Shown here: positions 27,362 through 36,037 of the stretch, piece after piece
Layout: the number at the start of each line of letters is the position of its first letter
Position numbering within the stretch: position 1 is the first letter of the stretch
Assembly (NCBI RefSeq): GCF_030814995.1
Contig: NZ_JAUSVX010000001.1
Span: 1 to 64,000 of the forward strand
Direction of reading: 5' to 3'
Length of the DNA: 64,000 nucleotides
Source: Labrys wisconsinensis
GTDB lineage: Bacteria; Pseudomonadota; Alphaproteobacteria; Rhizobiales; Labraceae
Program-made: the position numbers and the translations under genes
Notes under the pieces: model-generated
The model's input: the letters and a program-made list of their open reading frames with translations, nothing else
What the model was told of the DNA's origin: nothing
Database searches by the model: none

Positions 27362-28869
27362 GCAGTCTCCTCGATTCGGCTCCCCGCCAACCTGGCATAG
27401 GTGTCACGGAAAGCGCGATAGCCCTGCGCGTAGACGGCGGCATGGCCGGGGTCGGGCCGGAGCACCTCGCCCTGGCGCACGAAGCGGGCGATGCCGCCCC
27501 AGTCGTCGGTGAGGCCGGTGCCGATCGCCGCGGTCCAGGCGGCGCCGAGGCAGGAGCCGGGATGGCCCTCCAGGCGCTGCACCGGCTCCTGCAGCACGTC
27601 GGCGACGATCTGCATCCAGATGCGGCTGGAAGCGCCGCCGTCCGAGGCCATGAAGCGGGTCAGGCGATGGCCCATGTCCGAGAACACCTCGACATGGTGG
27701 GCGATGGCATAGGCATAGGCCTCCAGCAGCGCGCGCCAGACATGGCCGACGCCATGGTTGAGGCTGAGGCCGGTGATGGCGCCGCGGGCGAAGGGGTCGT
27801 GGATCGGCGTCTTCTCGCCGAGGAAATAGGGCACGATGGCAACGCCCCCCGCCCCGGCCGGCACGGCCGCGGCCAGGCGGTCGAGGTGCTGGTGCAGCGT
27901 CAGCCCGGCCGCCTCCGCCGCCGGCGCCTCGCCGGCGCAGAAGGTGCGGGCCAGCCAGTTGAGGCCGGAGCCGCCGGTCGACATGCAGCCGTTCGGCACA
28001 TAGAGCCCCGGCACGAGGTGATAGTCGAGGAACATGCGCGGGTCCGGCGCCGCCCGCTCGGCAGCGATCAGCACGTCGACCGAGCCGCCGAACTTGAGCA
28101 GCACGTCGCCGGGCCGCGTCAGGCCGGCGGCGAGAGCCGAGGCGATGAGGTCGGCGGCGCCGCCGACCACCGGCGTGCCCTCGGCCAGGCCGGTCTCGGC
28201 CGCCGCCGCGGCGCCGATGCGACCGATCACCGCGTGCGATGCCGCCTTGGGCGGCACGGCCGCGCGGGGCAAATGCGTATGGGCGACCAGGGCATCGGAG
28301 ATCGCGTGGTCGGCGAGGTCGACGAAGCCGGCCTCCAGCGCCCAGTTCTGCTCGATGGCGCGCACCCCGGTCAGGCGCCAGTTGATGTAGTCGTAGGAGC
28401 CGAACACCGTGGCGATGCGCCCGAAGATCTCGGGCTCGTGCCGCTCCAGCCAGCGCAGCCTGCCGGCGGCGAGCTGCTGGTTGACGCCGTTGCCGGCGGT
28501 GCGCACGAAGGCGGTCTCGTCGATCTCGCGGCGTAGCTCCTCCACCTCGGCGGCGCAGCGCCCGTCGCTCTGCTGGATGCTGGGGCGCAGCAGCCGCCCG
28601 TCGGCGTCGAGCAGCACCAGGGCCGGCAGCATGCCGGTGACGCCGATGCCGGCGATCTCCTGCCCGGCGATGCCGCTCGCCTCGATCAGCTCGCGGGTGA
28701 TGGCGCAGACGTTGCGCCACCATTCCTCCGGGTCCTCCTCGGCCCAGCCCGGCTGGCGCGAGGTCAGCGTCACCGGGCGGGAAGCGAGGCCCAGGACCCT
28801 GTCCGGCATCTCCACCAGGATGCCGATGGTCGAGGTGGTGCCGATGTCGATGCCGAGGACGCAGGCCAT
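27358..28869 (-). CDS. FGGY family carbohydrate kinase
   Basis: The 503-residue kinase shows the FGGY N-terminal phosphate loop LGIDIGTTST (5-14), the AGF(V)DL segment and the second signature region with GGAADLIASALAAG. The overall form is xylulokinase-like. It phosphorylates a ketose or polyol with ATP in the cytoplasm; the sugar cannot be named. It starts one base after the BtpA/SgcQ stop and overlaps the HAD phosphatase start, so kinase and phosphatase are coupled. Confidence 0.9.
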   Translation of the reverse strand: MACVLGIDIGTTSTIGILVEMPDRVLGLASRPVTLTSRQPGWAEEDPEEWWRNVCAITRELIEASGIAGQEIAGIGVTGMLPALVLLDADGRLLRPSIQQSDGRCAAEVEELRREIDETAFVRTAGNGVNQQLAAGRLRWLERHEPEIFGRIATVFGSYDYINWRLTGVRAIEQNWALEAGFVDLADHAISDALVAHTHLPRAAVPPKAASHAVIGRIGAAAAAETGLAEGTPVVGGAADLIASALAAGLTRPGDVLLKFGGSVDVLIAAERAAPDPRMFLDYHLVPGLYVPNGCMSTGGSGLNWLARTFCAGEAPAAEAAGLTLHQHLDRLAAAVPAGAGGVAIVPYFLGEKTPIHDPFARGAITGLSLNHGVGHVWRALLEAYAYAIAHHVEVFSDMGHRLTRFMASDGGASSRIWMQIVADVLQEPVQRLEGHPGSCLGAAWTAAIGTGLTDDWGGIARFVRQGEVLRPDPGHAAVYAQGYRAFRDTYARLAGSRIEETA

Positions 28870-28870
28870 G

Positions 28871-29671
28871 TCAGCGCAGCGTCCCCACCCGGTCCATGAA
28901 GCGCTTGACCCGGGCGCCGTCGACCGGGTTCCAAGTGTTGCCGTCGACCTTGAAATGGGTGCCGATGATCACGCCGTCGGCGACCGCCAGCACGTCTTTC
29001 ACATTGTCGATGTTGACGCCGGTATTGGCGAAGACCGGCACGTCGGTGATGGCTTCGCAAACCCGGCGCAGGTCCGACTGGTCGGCCGGCTGGCCGGTGA
29101 TCGGCCCCGACACCAGGATGGCGTCGGCGAGCGAGGAGAACACCGCGCTCTTGGCCCTGAGCTCGATCGGCCTGGCGTCGAGGGAATGGGCGAACTCGGC
29201 ATTGATGTTGAACAGGAGCTTCAGGTCGGGCCGGCCGAGGTTGCGCCGCAGACGCGAGGCGCCGGCGCAGTCGGGCGCCCACACGCCCATGTCGGAGGCG
29301 AAGACGCCGGTGAAGATCTCGCGCACGAACTGCGCCCCGGTGGCGTGGGCGATGGCGACGCTGGCCTTGGGGTCCCAGAGATAGTTGACGCCGAAGGGCA
29401 CCGTGAGGCTCGGCTTCAGGGCCTGGACCACCGCGGTCATGGCGGCCACGCCCTCGGCGGGGGCGCTCAGCGTGTAGGGGCGGTCGTTCTCGTTGCCGAA
29501 CATCACCCCGTCGACGCCACCGGCCTGCAGCGCCTCGGCGTCCTTGGCCGCATCGGCGATCAGCTTGGCGATGCCGCCGTCGGCGTCGTAGAGCGGCGTC
29601 CCCGGCAGGGCGCCGATATGGATCATGGCGATGACCGCCTTCTTCTTGGCGCCGAAGAAATCGAAAACCAT
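28871..29671 (-). CDS. BtpA/SgcQ family protein
   Basis: The 266-residue TIM-barrel-type protein matches the BtpA/SgcQ family: IAMIHIGALPGTPLYD (14-29), DGVMFGNENDRPY, FGVNYLWDPKASVAIAH, and VFANTGVNIDNVKD near the end. BtpA is known for photosystem I stability in cyanobacteria; in heterotrophs these genes lie in sugar operons (as SgcQ) with unclear enzymology. Here it lies between a DeoR regulator and an FGGY kinase, supporting a role as a sugar-derivative aldolase or isomerase, which is inference. Confidence 0.9.
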   Translation of the reverse strand: MVFDFFGAKKKAVIAMIHIGALPGTPLYDADGGIAKLIADAAKDAEALQAGGVDGVMFGNENDRPYTLSAPAEGVAAMTAVVQALKPSLTVPFGVNYLWDPKASVAIAHATGAQFVREIFTGVFASDMGVWAPDCAGASRLRRNLGRPDLKLLFNINAEFAHSLDARPIELRAKSAVFSSLADAILVSGPITGQPADQSDLRRVCEAITDVPVFANTGVNIDNVKDVLAVADGVIIGTHFKVDGNTWNPVDGARVKRFMDRVGTLR

Positions 29672-29706
29672 GGGCTTCCTCTGAGAGGTCGTGAGGGAGG
29701 CGCCGG

Positions 29707-30534
29707 TCAGGCGCCGGGGGGCGGGACGATGCGGACGGCGACGCCGGCCTCGCGCAGGGCGGCCGCGATGTCGGGCGGCGGGGCGACGTCGCTGATCATC
29801 AGGTCGAGGCCGGCGAAATCGGCGATCTTGACGAGCGACATGCGATGGAACTTCGCCCCGTCGCACAGCAGCACCTTGTGCGCCGAGCGGCGGAGATAGA
29901 TGCGCTTGAGCTCGCTGTCCTCCAGGGAATAGTCGAACATGCCCTCGGTGGAGATGCCGGAGACGCCGATGAAGGCGATGTCGAACCAGTAGCGCTCGAA
30001 TTGCTCGAGCGCGGCCGGGCCGCATACCGACAATTCCTCGCCGCGCACCTGGCCGCCCGGCACATAGACTTCCCGCCCGGCTTCGCCGAGCAGAGACGCC
30101 GTGCGCAGGCTGGAGGTGAAGAACTTCAGGCCGCCGCGCTCGGAGAGGCGCTGGGCCAGGAGATGGGTGGTGGTGCCGACGTCGAGGGCGACGGTCTGGC
30201 GCGCCTCGACCAGCTCGGCCGCGACCTCGGCGATGCGGCGCTTGGCCTCCTGGTTCTTGCGCAGCCGCGCCTCGAAGGCCGGCTCCTCCCGGTCGATCGC
30301 CGGGCGCACGCTGGCGCCCGTCAGCACCGCGCCGCCGCGGGTGCGCACCAGCACGCCATCGCGTTCCAGCTCGATCAGGTCGCGCCGGATGGTCATCTCG
30401 GACACGCCGAGCTCGGCGGCGATGTCGACCACCAGGAAGAAGCCGCGCCGGCGCGCCGCATCGACGAGATGGGCATGGCGGACCTGGGCCGGCATGCGGC
30501 GCTGGTCGCCGAGGGCAAGGGGGGTGCTTTCCAT
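29707..30534 (-). CDS. DeoR/GlpR family transcriptional regulator
   Basis: The 275-residue protein has the DeoR N-terminal HTH (FFLVVDIAAELGVSEMTIRR, then DLIELERDG) and the DeoRC sensor domain with VALDVGTTTHLLAQ and DIAFIGVSGI motifs that bind sugar phosphates. DeoR proteins usually repress the operon they head. It is the first gene of the seven-gene operon and is divergent from an SDR across an AT-rich promoter region (30577-30698). The ATG at 30534 is chosen; ATG 30495 or GTG 30576 are possible. Confidence 0.9.
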   Translation of the reverse strand: MESTPLALGDQRRMPAQVRHAHLVDAARRRGFFLVVDIAAELGVSEMTIRRDLIELERDGVLVRTRGGAVLTGASVRPAIDREEPAFEARLRKNQEAKRRIAEVAAELVEARQTVALDVGTTTHLLAQRLSERGGLKFFTSSLRTASLLGEAGREVYVPGGQVRGEELSVCGPAALEQFERYWFDIAFIGVSGISTEGMFDYSLEDSELKRIYLRRSAHKVLLCDGAKFHRMSLVKIADFAGLDLMISDVAPPPDIAAALREAGVAVRIVPPPGA

Positions 30535-30698
30535 GAAATCGTCGTCCCGGCCGGACTCGCTCCCGAACGTTGCCACACGATCCGTCTGAATCGCAGGTCA
30601 GCATATTAACAAATTCGAACATTGTAAAACAAGGAAACGTAGTGCAAAGTTTCATTTCGTCTGAATATGTTTGTTTGTGCAGCGCAGCGGAGTCAGGC

Positions 30699-31502
30699 AT
30701 GTCCGACAGTCCCAGCCCCGGAAAACTGGCCGCGGATCTCGCCGGCAAGCGCGCCATCGTCACCGGCGCGGGCACCGGCATCGGCCGGGCCATCGCCGCG
30801 GCGCTCGCCCGCCACGGCGTGCGGGTCGCCGTCGCCGACCTCGACCGCGACAGGGCCGCCGAGAGCGCCGCGGCCCTCGGCCCGGAGGCCCTGGCGGTGG
30901 CGATCGACGTGCGCAACCGCGCCTCGGTCGAGGCCGCCTTCGCCGAGGTGCTCGGCCGCTGGGGCGGCCTCGACATCCTCGCCGCCAATGCCGGCGTCTC
31001 GACCATGAACCGCGCCGTCGATCTCACCGATGCGGAATGGGACTTCAACTTCGACGTCAACGCCCGCGGCGTGTTCCTGACCAACCAGATCGCGGCGCGG
31101 CATTTCCTGGCCACAGGAACGAAGGGCGTCATCGTCAACACCGCCTCGCTCGCCGCCAAGGTGGGGGCGCCGCTGCTGGCGCATTATTCCGCCAGCAAGT
31201 TCGCCGTGCTCGGCTGGACCCAGGCCCTCGCCCGCGAGCTCGCGCCCGCCGGCATCCGCGTCAACGCCGTCTGCCCCGGCTTCGTGCGCACCTCCATGCA
31301 GACGCGCGAGGTGGAGTGGGAGGCGCGCCTGCGCGGCGTCACGTCCGAGCGCGTCGTCGCCGACTACATCGCCCAGACGCCGCTCGGGCGCCTGGAGGAG
31401 CCGGAGGACGTGGCCGAGCTCGTCGTCTTCCTCGCCTCGGACGGCGCCCGCTTCATGACCGGCCAGGGCGTCAACGTCACCGGCGGCGTCTACACGACCT
31501 GA
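30699..31502 (+). CDS. Short-chain dehydrogenase/reductase (SDR)
   Basis: The 267-residue Rossmann enzyme has TGAGTGIG as cofactor loop, an acidic VADLD after the second strand (NAD preference likely), NAGVS, a catalytic Ser in NTASLA and YSASK. It ends with FMTGQGVNVTGGVY, as in sorbitol or 3-oxoacyl-type dehydrogenases. The ATG at 30699 has GGAG six bases upstream. It is divergent from the DeoR gene and may be under its control, adding an oxidation step to the sugar pathway of that operon. Confidence 0.9.
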   Translation: MSDSPSPGKLAADLAGKRAIVTGAGTGIGRAIAAALARHGVRVAVADLDRDRAAESAAALGPEALAVAIDVRNRASVEAAFAEVLGRWGGLDILAANAGVSTMNRAVDLTDAEWDFNFDVNARGVFLTNQIAARHFLATGTKGVIVNTASLAAKVGAPLLAHYSASKFAVLGWTQALARELAPAGIRVNAVCPGFVRTSMQTREVEWEARLRGVTSERVVADYIAQTPLGRLEEPEDVAELVVFLASDGARFMTGQGVNVTGGVYTT

Positions 31503-32206
31503 GATCGTATCGACCCCGCCGGATCAGATGGGCCACGTTGCGCAACGAATGGAAACGACAAGAAACCCCATTCCACCGAGAGGACGGCGCCCTTAACCTG
31601 CGCTATGCTGGGACCGGCCTCCCTGCCGGCACATCCGGTGGCCGGCGCCGCGGAGGGCGACCGAGGTCGCCGCGTCCGGCGCCATCCCCGCCAAGTCTGG
31701 TCGATCGAGCGCCTCTGCACGGAGAACGCCGTCATCCCGCGCCACGCCTTCGGTGACATGTTACGGGCCCTGACCACGCCGCCCGAGTCATCGTCGATAC
31801 CGCGCTCCTGATGCTCGACACCGACCCGGGGTTCTGCTGCTCCCGGCCGACCGAGGTCGCAGAAAAAAAGAAGAGCATCTCAGTCAGAGGCCTAAGAACT
31901 TAGTCGGCACGCCACCAGGCAACACACCAAAATCAAATGCACAAAACCCAAAATTCGCCATTTTTATCTATATTATACTTATAAGAATTTAGATTCAATT
32001 GGATAATTATTATTTACAATCTTCAAAAGAACAAAAATTATTTAGGAAATACATGGAAAATTCTTCAATTTAGAAATATACATGAGTGTGGACTCGAGTA
32101 TATACGAGATTGATCTCAACCAAAAATCCACTGCAATCATCGATTGCAAAGTGCCCTTACTCAAGGTAAGAGATGCCAAGTCCACAGCTGGACATCGGTA
32201 GGCAAC
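31503..32206. other. Intergenic region; left edge of second AT-rich insert
   Basis: This 704-base stretch has no gene I can support. The first 350 bases are GC-rich and may hold a decayed gene fragment (a short frame near 31757-31900 on the plus strand). From about 31860 the composition turns strongly AT-rich, with A runs, marking the left edge of the insert with the TcmP/DUF5131 pair. The 12-mer GACCGAGGTCGC occurs at 31659 and again about 190 bases later, just before the AT-rich part. Confidence 0.5.
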
Positions 32207-33097
32207 ATGGCTCTGAGTGACCATGAGTTCGGCGGCGTATCGACCGACCTGAAACTTTCTCTTGTAGAAAAATATCTGACGGCATTCACAACAGCTCTCC
32301 AAAATCAGTTTTCAGACCTCTGGTATATTGATGCTTTCGCCGGAACTGGAGAGAGAACTCGGCGAATCGCAGCCGATTTGTTTGCCCCAACCGGCGAAGA
32401 TCGCGTTGAACGCAATCGTGGATCAGCTCGAATCGCAATCGAGGTGAATCCCCAGTTCAACCGCCTTATTTTCATGGACAAGAATCCGAAGCACTGCGCT
32501 GCCCTTCGGAGCCTAAAATCTAATTATCCAGATCGTCAGATCGACATCCTGGAAGGTGATGCAAATACTGAAGTTGTCAACCTTCTAAGAAATCGAAAAT
32601 GGACGAGCACACGCGCGGTTATGTTTCTCGATCCATATGGCATGAGCGTAGCTTGGCAGACACTTGAGGCTATCCGCGAGACAGAAGCCATCGATGTTTG
32701 GTATCTCGTTTCTCTATCAGGGATGTTTCGACAGGCTGCCCGCAAAGCTAACGCAGTAGCAGAAGAAAAGCGAGCAGCATTGACGAGAATGCTCGGCACA
32801 GATGAATGGGAGGCCGCCTGGTACGAACGAACTCAAAAAGCTGATCTGTTTGGCAGTTTCGACGAACAGCATTCACGCACAGCTGACGTTGACGCCATGC
32901 AAGACTTCATGCAAAAGCGTCTCGAAGGCTTATTTCCAAAAGTGCTAAAACCGCTTCGACTCCATGATGAACGCGGCATCCCCCAATTTGCACTTTTTTT
33001 TGCAATTTCAAATCCGCGCCCTAAAGCGATTGGCCTCGCAACAAAAATCGCAAGTCACATTCTTAATTCAGGGAGATTGTCCCATGTACGCCCTTGA
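32207..33097 (+). CDS. tcmP: Three-Cys-motif partner protein TcmP
   Basis: The 296-residue protein matches the TcmP family: an AdoMet-methyltransferase-like fold with WYIDAFAGTGER (39-50) and FLDPYGMSVAWQT (140-152). These are analogous to motif I and the DPPY loop, but the Pro-Pro is replaced. Family members are encoded beside a protein with a three-cysteine motif, and that partner is present here on the opposite strand. The ATG at 32207 follows a short AGG-containing leader. It is AT-rich compared with neighbours. The enzymatic role is unknown; a mobile or defence role is inference. Confidence 0.8.
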   Translation: MALSDHEFGGVSTDLKLSLVEKYLTAFTTALQNQFSDLWYIDAFAGTGERTRRIAADLFAPTGEDRVERNRGSARIAIEVNPQFNRLIFMDKNPKHCAALRSLKSNYPDRQIDILEGDANTEVVNLLRNRKWTSTRAVMFLDPYGMSVAWQTLEAIRETEAIDVWYLVSLSGMFRQAARKANAVAEEKRAALTRMLGTDEWEAAWYERTQKADLFGSFDEQHSRTADVDAMQDFMQKRLEGLFPKVLKPLRLHDERGIPQFALFFAISNPRPKAIGLATKIASHILNSGRLSHVRP

Positions 33098-33807
33098 TAA
33101 GAACGACCGCTAGCTTTCTTATTACGCCCACCCCATTGTTTAAAGAAGAAGGCAGTACCGTTACGCTCACAAAGCATATGTATTTCAGCGATCCATTCTT
33201 CACGGATCGGCCGCGCCTTCGGGCCGGATTCTCCCCCTACAATGGCCCAATCAATCGCAGTTAAGTCCGCGCCATGTACGGATCCGATAAGTGGTTCGAA
33301 TGACACAAATCTGACAGCGGCAGGGGTCCGTCGCAGATCATCAAGACGGCTTAGGACTCGAGCATCTTCGACACTCGTTCCGACCCAGACATTTGCAAGC
33401 AGAGGAAATTCAAGGGTCGTCAGAATTGAGGCCATGCGATCCGGTCTCTTAGTCAGTATTTGATAAGTATGTTGACGTGCCATCGCCATTGAATTCCAGA
33501 CCTGGCTAATAAATTCCACGGGAACGGCGTCGTGAAATAAATCTGACATGGAATTAACGAATATTTTACGCGGCCTCTTCCACGTCATTGGTAAATTTAG
33601 AGCATCCACATCGAGACGAATCTTCCCAGTCCAAATTGATCGGCCGCCACTCTTTCTTGTAAGACCTCGATATTTCTCTACCCCCATGGCATCTAAGCGC
33701 GCGGCCATCCGCATGGCGTAGCAGTTGGAGCAGCCCGCAGTCATGATCGTGCAGCCCGCTACTGGGTTCCAGGTTGCGTCGGTCCATTCAATCGAGGTCT
33801 CAGTCAT
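33055..33807 (-). CDS. DUF5131 (phage Gp37/Gp68) three-Cys-motif protein
   Basis: The 250-residue protein matches the Gp37/Gp68 family. TWNPVAGCTIMTAGCSNCYA (12-31) holds three cysteines (Cys19, Cys26, Cys29) spaced Cx6Cx2C, likely ligands for a metal or Fe-S cluster. Later come IFVNSMSDLFHD, QILTKRPDRM, NVWVGTSVED and GGESGPKARP, all family landmarks. The ATG at 33807 has GGAGG upstream. Its 3' end overlaps the convergent tcmP gene by 43 bases. The family occurs in phages and mobile islands; the reaction is not established. Confidence 0.85.
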   Translation of the reverse strand: MTETSIEWTDATWNPVAGCTIMTAGCSNCYAMRMAARLDAMGVEKYRGLTRKSGGRSIWTGKIRLDVDALNLPMTWKRPRKIFVNSMSDLFHDAVPVEFISQVWNSMAMARQHTYQILTKRPDRMASILTTLEFPLLANVWVGTSVEDARVLSRLDDLRRTPAAVRFVSFEPLIGSVHGADLTAIDWAIVGGESGPKARPIREEWIAEIHMLCERNGTAFFFKQWGGRNKKASGRSYQGRTWDNLPELRM

Positions 33808-33965
33808 CGCCGCGCCTCCACAAGACCCATTTTGCCGACAAGCGGTTAATGTCACCCAAATCGGATTTGTTCACTTTTTGTTCCACAACGCCAACTTATT
33901 TGTGCGGCGGCCCAGTTCGCACGAAAGAACTGCACTGTGACATGCAGAAAGAACCGTGCCCACCC

Positions 33966-35966
33966 TCACAGAAGGTCGCGAGGAATGACCTCCGACCATT
34001 CCCGCGTCGCGGCCACCGCGCCGTTCTCGAAGGCCGTCACGCTGCCCTCCAGCACGAAATTGGTCGCCGTGGCGCGCATGGCCGTGCGGGTCTCGATGCG
34101 GATGCGCCAGCCCTCGCGGCCCATCTCGTAGTCCTGGCTGAGCCGGTAGCGGGCGCTGAGCGGCTCGTCGCGCCCGATGGTCAGCTTGCGGCGCAGGCTG
34201 TGGGACAACGTGGTGTCGATCTCGTCGAAGCGCAGCACCCCCTCGCCGAACAGGCCGCCCTCGCCCTGGGTGACATAGGTGGCGACCCCGGTCAGCAGGT
34301 CGAGCGCGGTGCTGCGGGTCATGCGGCCCTCGGCGACCTTGCTCATCGGTGCCTTCGCGCCCCGCACCGGCGGCTCGAAGCCGATGGCGGCATCGGCCGC
34401 ATCCGGCGGGCGCACCGGCAGCACCAGCCGGCCGGGGCAGTGCACCGTCAGCGTCGCCGCCGCCGGCGCCGGCCAGACCAGCGGCCAATAGGCGGTGGAC
34501 AGGGCCAGGCGCAGGACGTGGCCGGGGGCGAAGGCATAACCGCAATCGTTGAGCTTCAGCCGCACGCTGACGAAGCGGCCGGGCTCGAGCGGGCTCGGCT
34601 CGGCATGGCTGTCGCGATGGGTCAGGTTGAGGATGCCGTAGGCGACGCGGCGCGAGGAGCCGTCGGGCGCGACGTCGCAGAGCCGCGCGCAGAGCTGGGC
34701 CACCGGCTTGTCGGCGGCGATCTCCAGCTCGACCTCGGCGGCGCCGAGCAGCTCCAGGCGCTCGCGCAGCGGCTCGCCGTCGAACACCAGGGAGAAGCCG
34801 TCGTCGTGGCGCTGGTCGGCCGGCTCCTCCCCGGCGACGCCGGTGCCCATCCACTCGCCGACGGCGAGGCCGGTCCAGGCCGGGGAGCGGAACGACAGCT
34901 CCACCGGGCCGGCGACGTCCGGGCGCAGGCCCGCGCGGGTGATCGGCACGGCCGTCGGCACGATGCGCGGCGAGGGCCATTGCGCCTCGCCGACGAAGCG
35001 GCCGGGCACCGGGTCGCAAGGACCCGGCGGCCGCCAGTCCTCGACATAGGCCCGCAGCATCGGCTCGGCCATGATGCCGTTGTCGCGGTCCTTCAGCCAA
35101 TGGTCCCACCAGCGCCGCGCCTCCTGCAGGAAGCCGATGGCCGGGCCGGGGCTGCCGTCCTGGGCATAGACATGGGCCCAGGGCCCGATCAGCCCGAGGC
35201 GCGGCACCTTCAGCCCTTCGAGCAGGCGCGGCACCGCATTGGTATAGGCGTCCGCCCAGCCGCCGACCGCGAAGACCGGGCAGGCGATGGCGTCGAAATC
35301 CTCGCAGACCGAGCCGTGCCGCCAATAGGCGTCGCGCCGCTGGTGCGCCAGCCACAGCGCGGGGAAGAAGGGCAGGTGCTCGAGCCGCTCCAGCCATTGC
35401 GCCCGCCAGGCCTCGCCCACCAGCGCCGGATCCGGCGGCCGCGACTGGTAGCCGAGCATGATCGTCGCCCACCACAGATTGTCGTTGAGCAGGGCGCCGC
35501 CCATGTAGTGGATGTCGTCGGCGTAACGGTCGTCGGTGGAGCACACCGTGATGATCGCCTTCAGCGCCGGCGGGCGCAGCGCAGCCACCTGCAGCGCATT
35601 GAAGCCGCCCCAGGACTTGCCCATCATGCCGACCCGGCCGGAGCACCAGGGCTGGGCCGCCAGCCAGGCGATCACCTCGCAGGCATCGTCGAGCTCGCGC
35701 TGCAGGTATTCGTCGTCCATCAGCCCGTCGGACTCGCCGGAGCCGCGCATGTCGACCCGGATCGCCGCATAGCCGTTCGCGGCGAACCAGCCGTGCATCG
35801 GCTCGTCGCGTCCGCGCGTGCCGTCGCGCTTGCGGTAGGGGATGTATTCCAGGATCGCCGGGACCGGCTCGGCCGGCGCATCGGCCGGCAACCAGAGCCG
35901 CGCGGCCAGGCGCGTGCCATCCGCCAGCGGGATGAAGAGATGCTCGGTGACGTGGATATCGGTCAT
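33966..35966 (-). CDS. CocE/NonD family alpha/beta hydrolase (X-Pro dipeptidyl-peptidase-like)
   Basis: This 666-residue enzyme has an N-terminal alpha/beta-hydrolase domain with nucleophile Ser in MGKSWGGFNA, a catalytic Asp in VGGWADAYTNA and His in GPWAHVY. A C-terminal jelly-roll domain follows (from about 350), as in cocaine esterase and X-Pro dipeptidyl-peptidases. It would cleave acyl esters, amides or peptides; no signal peptide is seen. It is the last gene of the second peptide-type importer operon, 71 bases after the ATPase, so it probably hydrolyses the imported compound. The AT-rich TcmP/DUF5131 insert begins just past its 3' end. Confidence 0.88.
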   Translation of the reverse strand: MTDIHVTEHLFIPLADGTRLAARLWLPADAPAEPVPAILEYIPYRKRDGTRGRDEPMHGWFAANGYAAIRVDMRGSGESDGLMDDEYLQRELDDACEVIAWLAAQPWCSGRVGMMGKSWGGFNALQVAALRPPALKAIITVCSTDDRYADDIHYMGGALLNDNLWWATIMLGYQSRPPDPALVGEAWRAQWLERLEHLPFFPALWLAHQRRDAYWRHGSVCEDFDAIACPVFAVGGWADAYTNAVPRLLEGLKVPRLGLIGPWAHVYAQDGSPGPAIGFLQEARRWWDHWLKDRDNGIMAEPMLRAYVEDWRPPGPCDPVPGRFVGEAQWPSPRIVPTAVPITRAGLRPDVAGPVELSFRSPAWTGLAVGEWMGTGVAGEEPADQRHDDGFSLVFDGEPLRERLELLGAAEVELEIAADKPVAQLCARLCDVAPDGSSRRVAYGILNLTHRDSHAEPSPLEPGRFVSVRLKLNDCGYAFAPGHVLRLALSTAYWPLVWPAPAAATLTVHCPGRLVLPVRPPDAADAAIGFEPPVRGAKAPMSKVAEGRMTRSTALDLLTGVATYVTQGEGGLFGEGVLRFDEIDTTLSHSLRRKLTIGRDEPLSARYRLSQDYEMGREGWRIRIETRTAMRATATNFVLEGSVTAFENGAVAATREWSEVIPRDLL

Positions 35967-36037
35967 GGGGGCATGTTCGCAGGCGTCGCGGCCCGGTCGC
36001 AACCGGGCCGCCGGCGCGCAAGCGCCGCGGTGGGATC

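Noticed and set aside
28871-31159. A 762-codon frame running through BtpA and DeoR genes
   Set aside because: Only the part from 29671 downstream is the BtpA/SgcQ protein. The rest is out of frame with the DeoR gene and antisense to the SDR.
31659-31860. Repeated 12-mer GACCGAGGTCGC as a possible attachment site
   Set aside because: Both copies are on the same side of the insert, no matching copy was seen at the right edge near 33950, and there is no integrase.
31605-31900. Possible decayed gene upstream of the TcmP insert
   Set aside because: Short frames here read partly like protein but are interrupted by stops and match no family I recognise.
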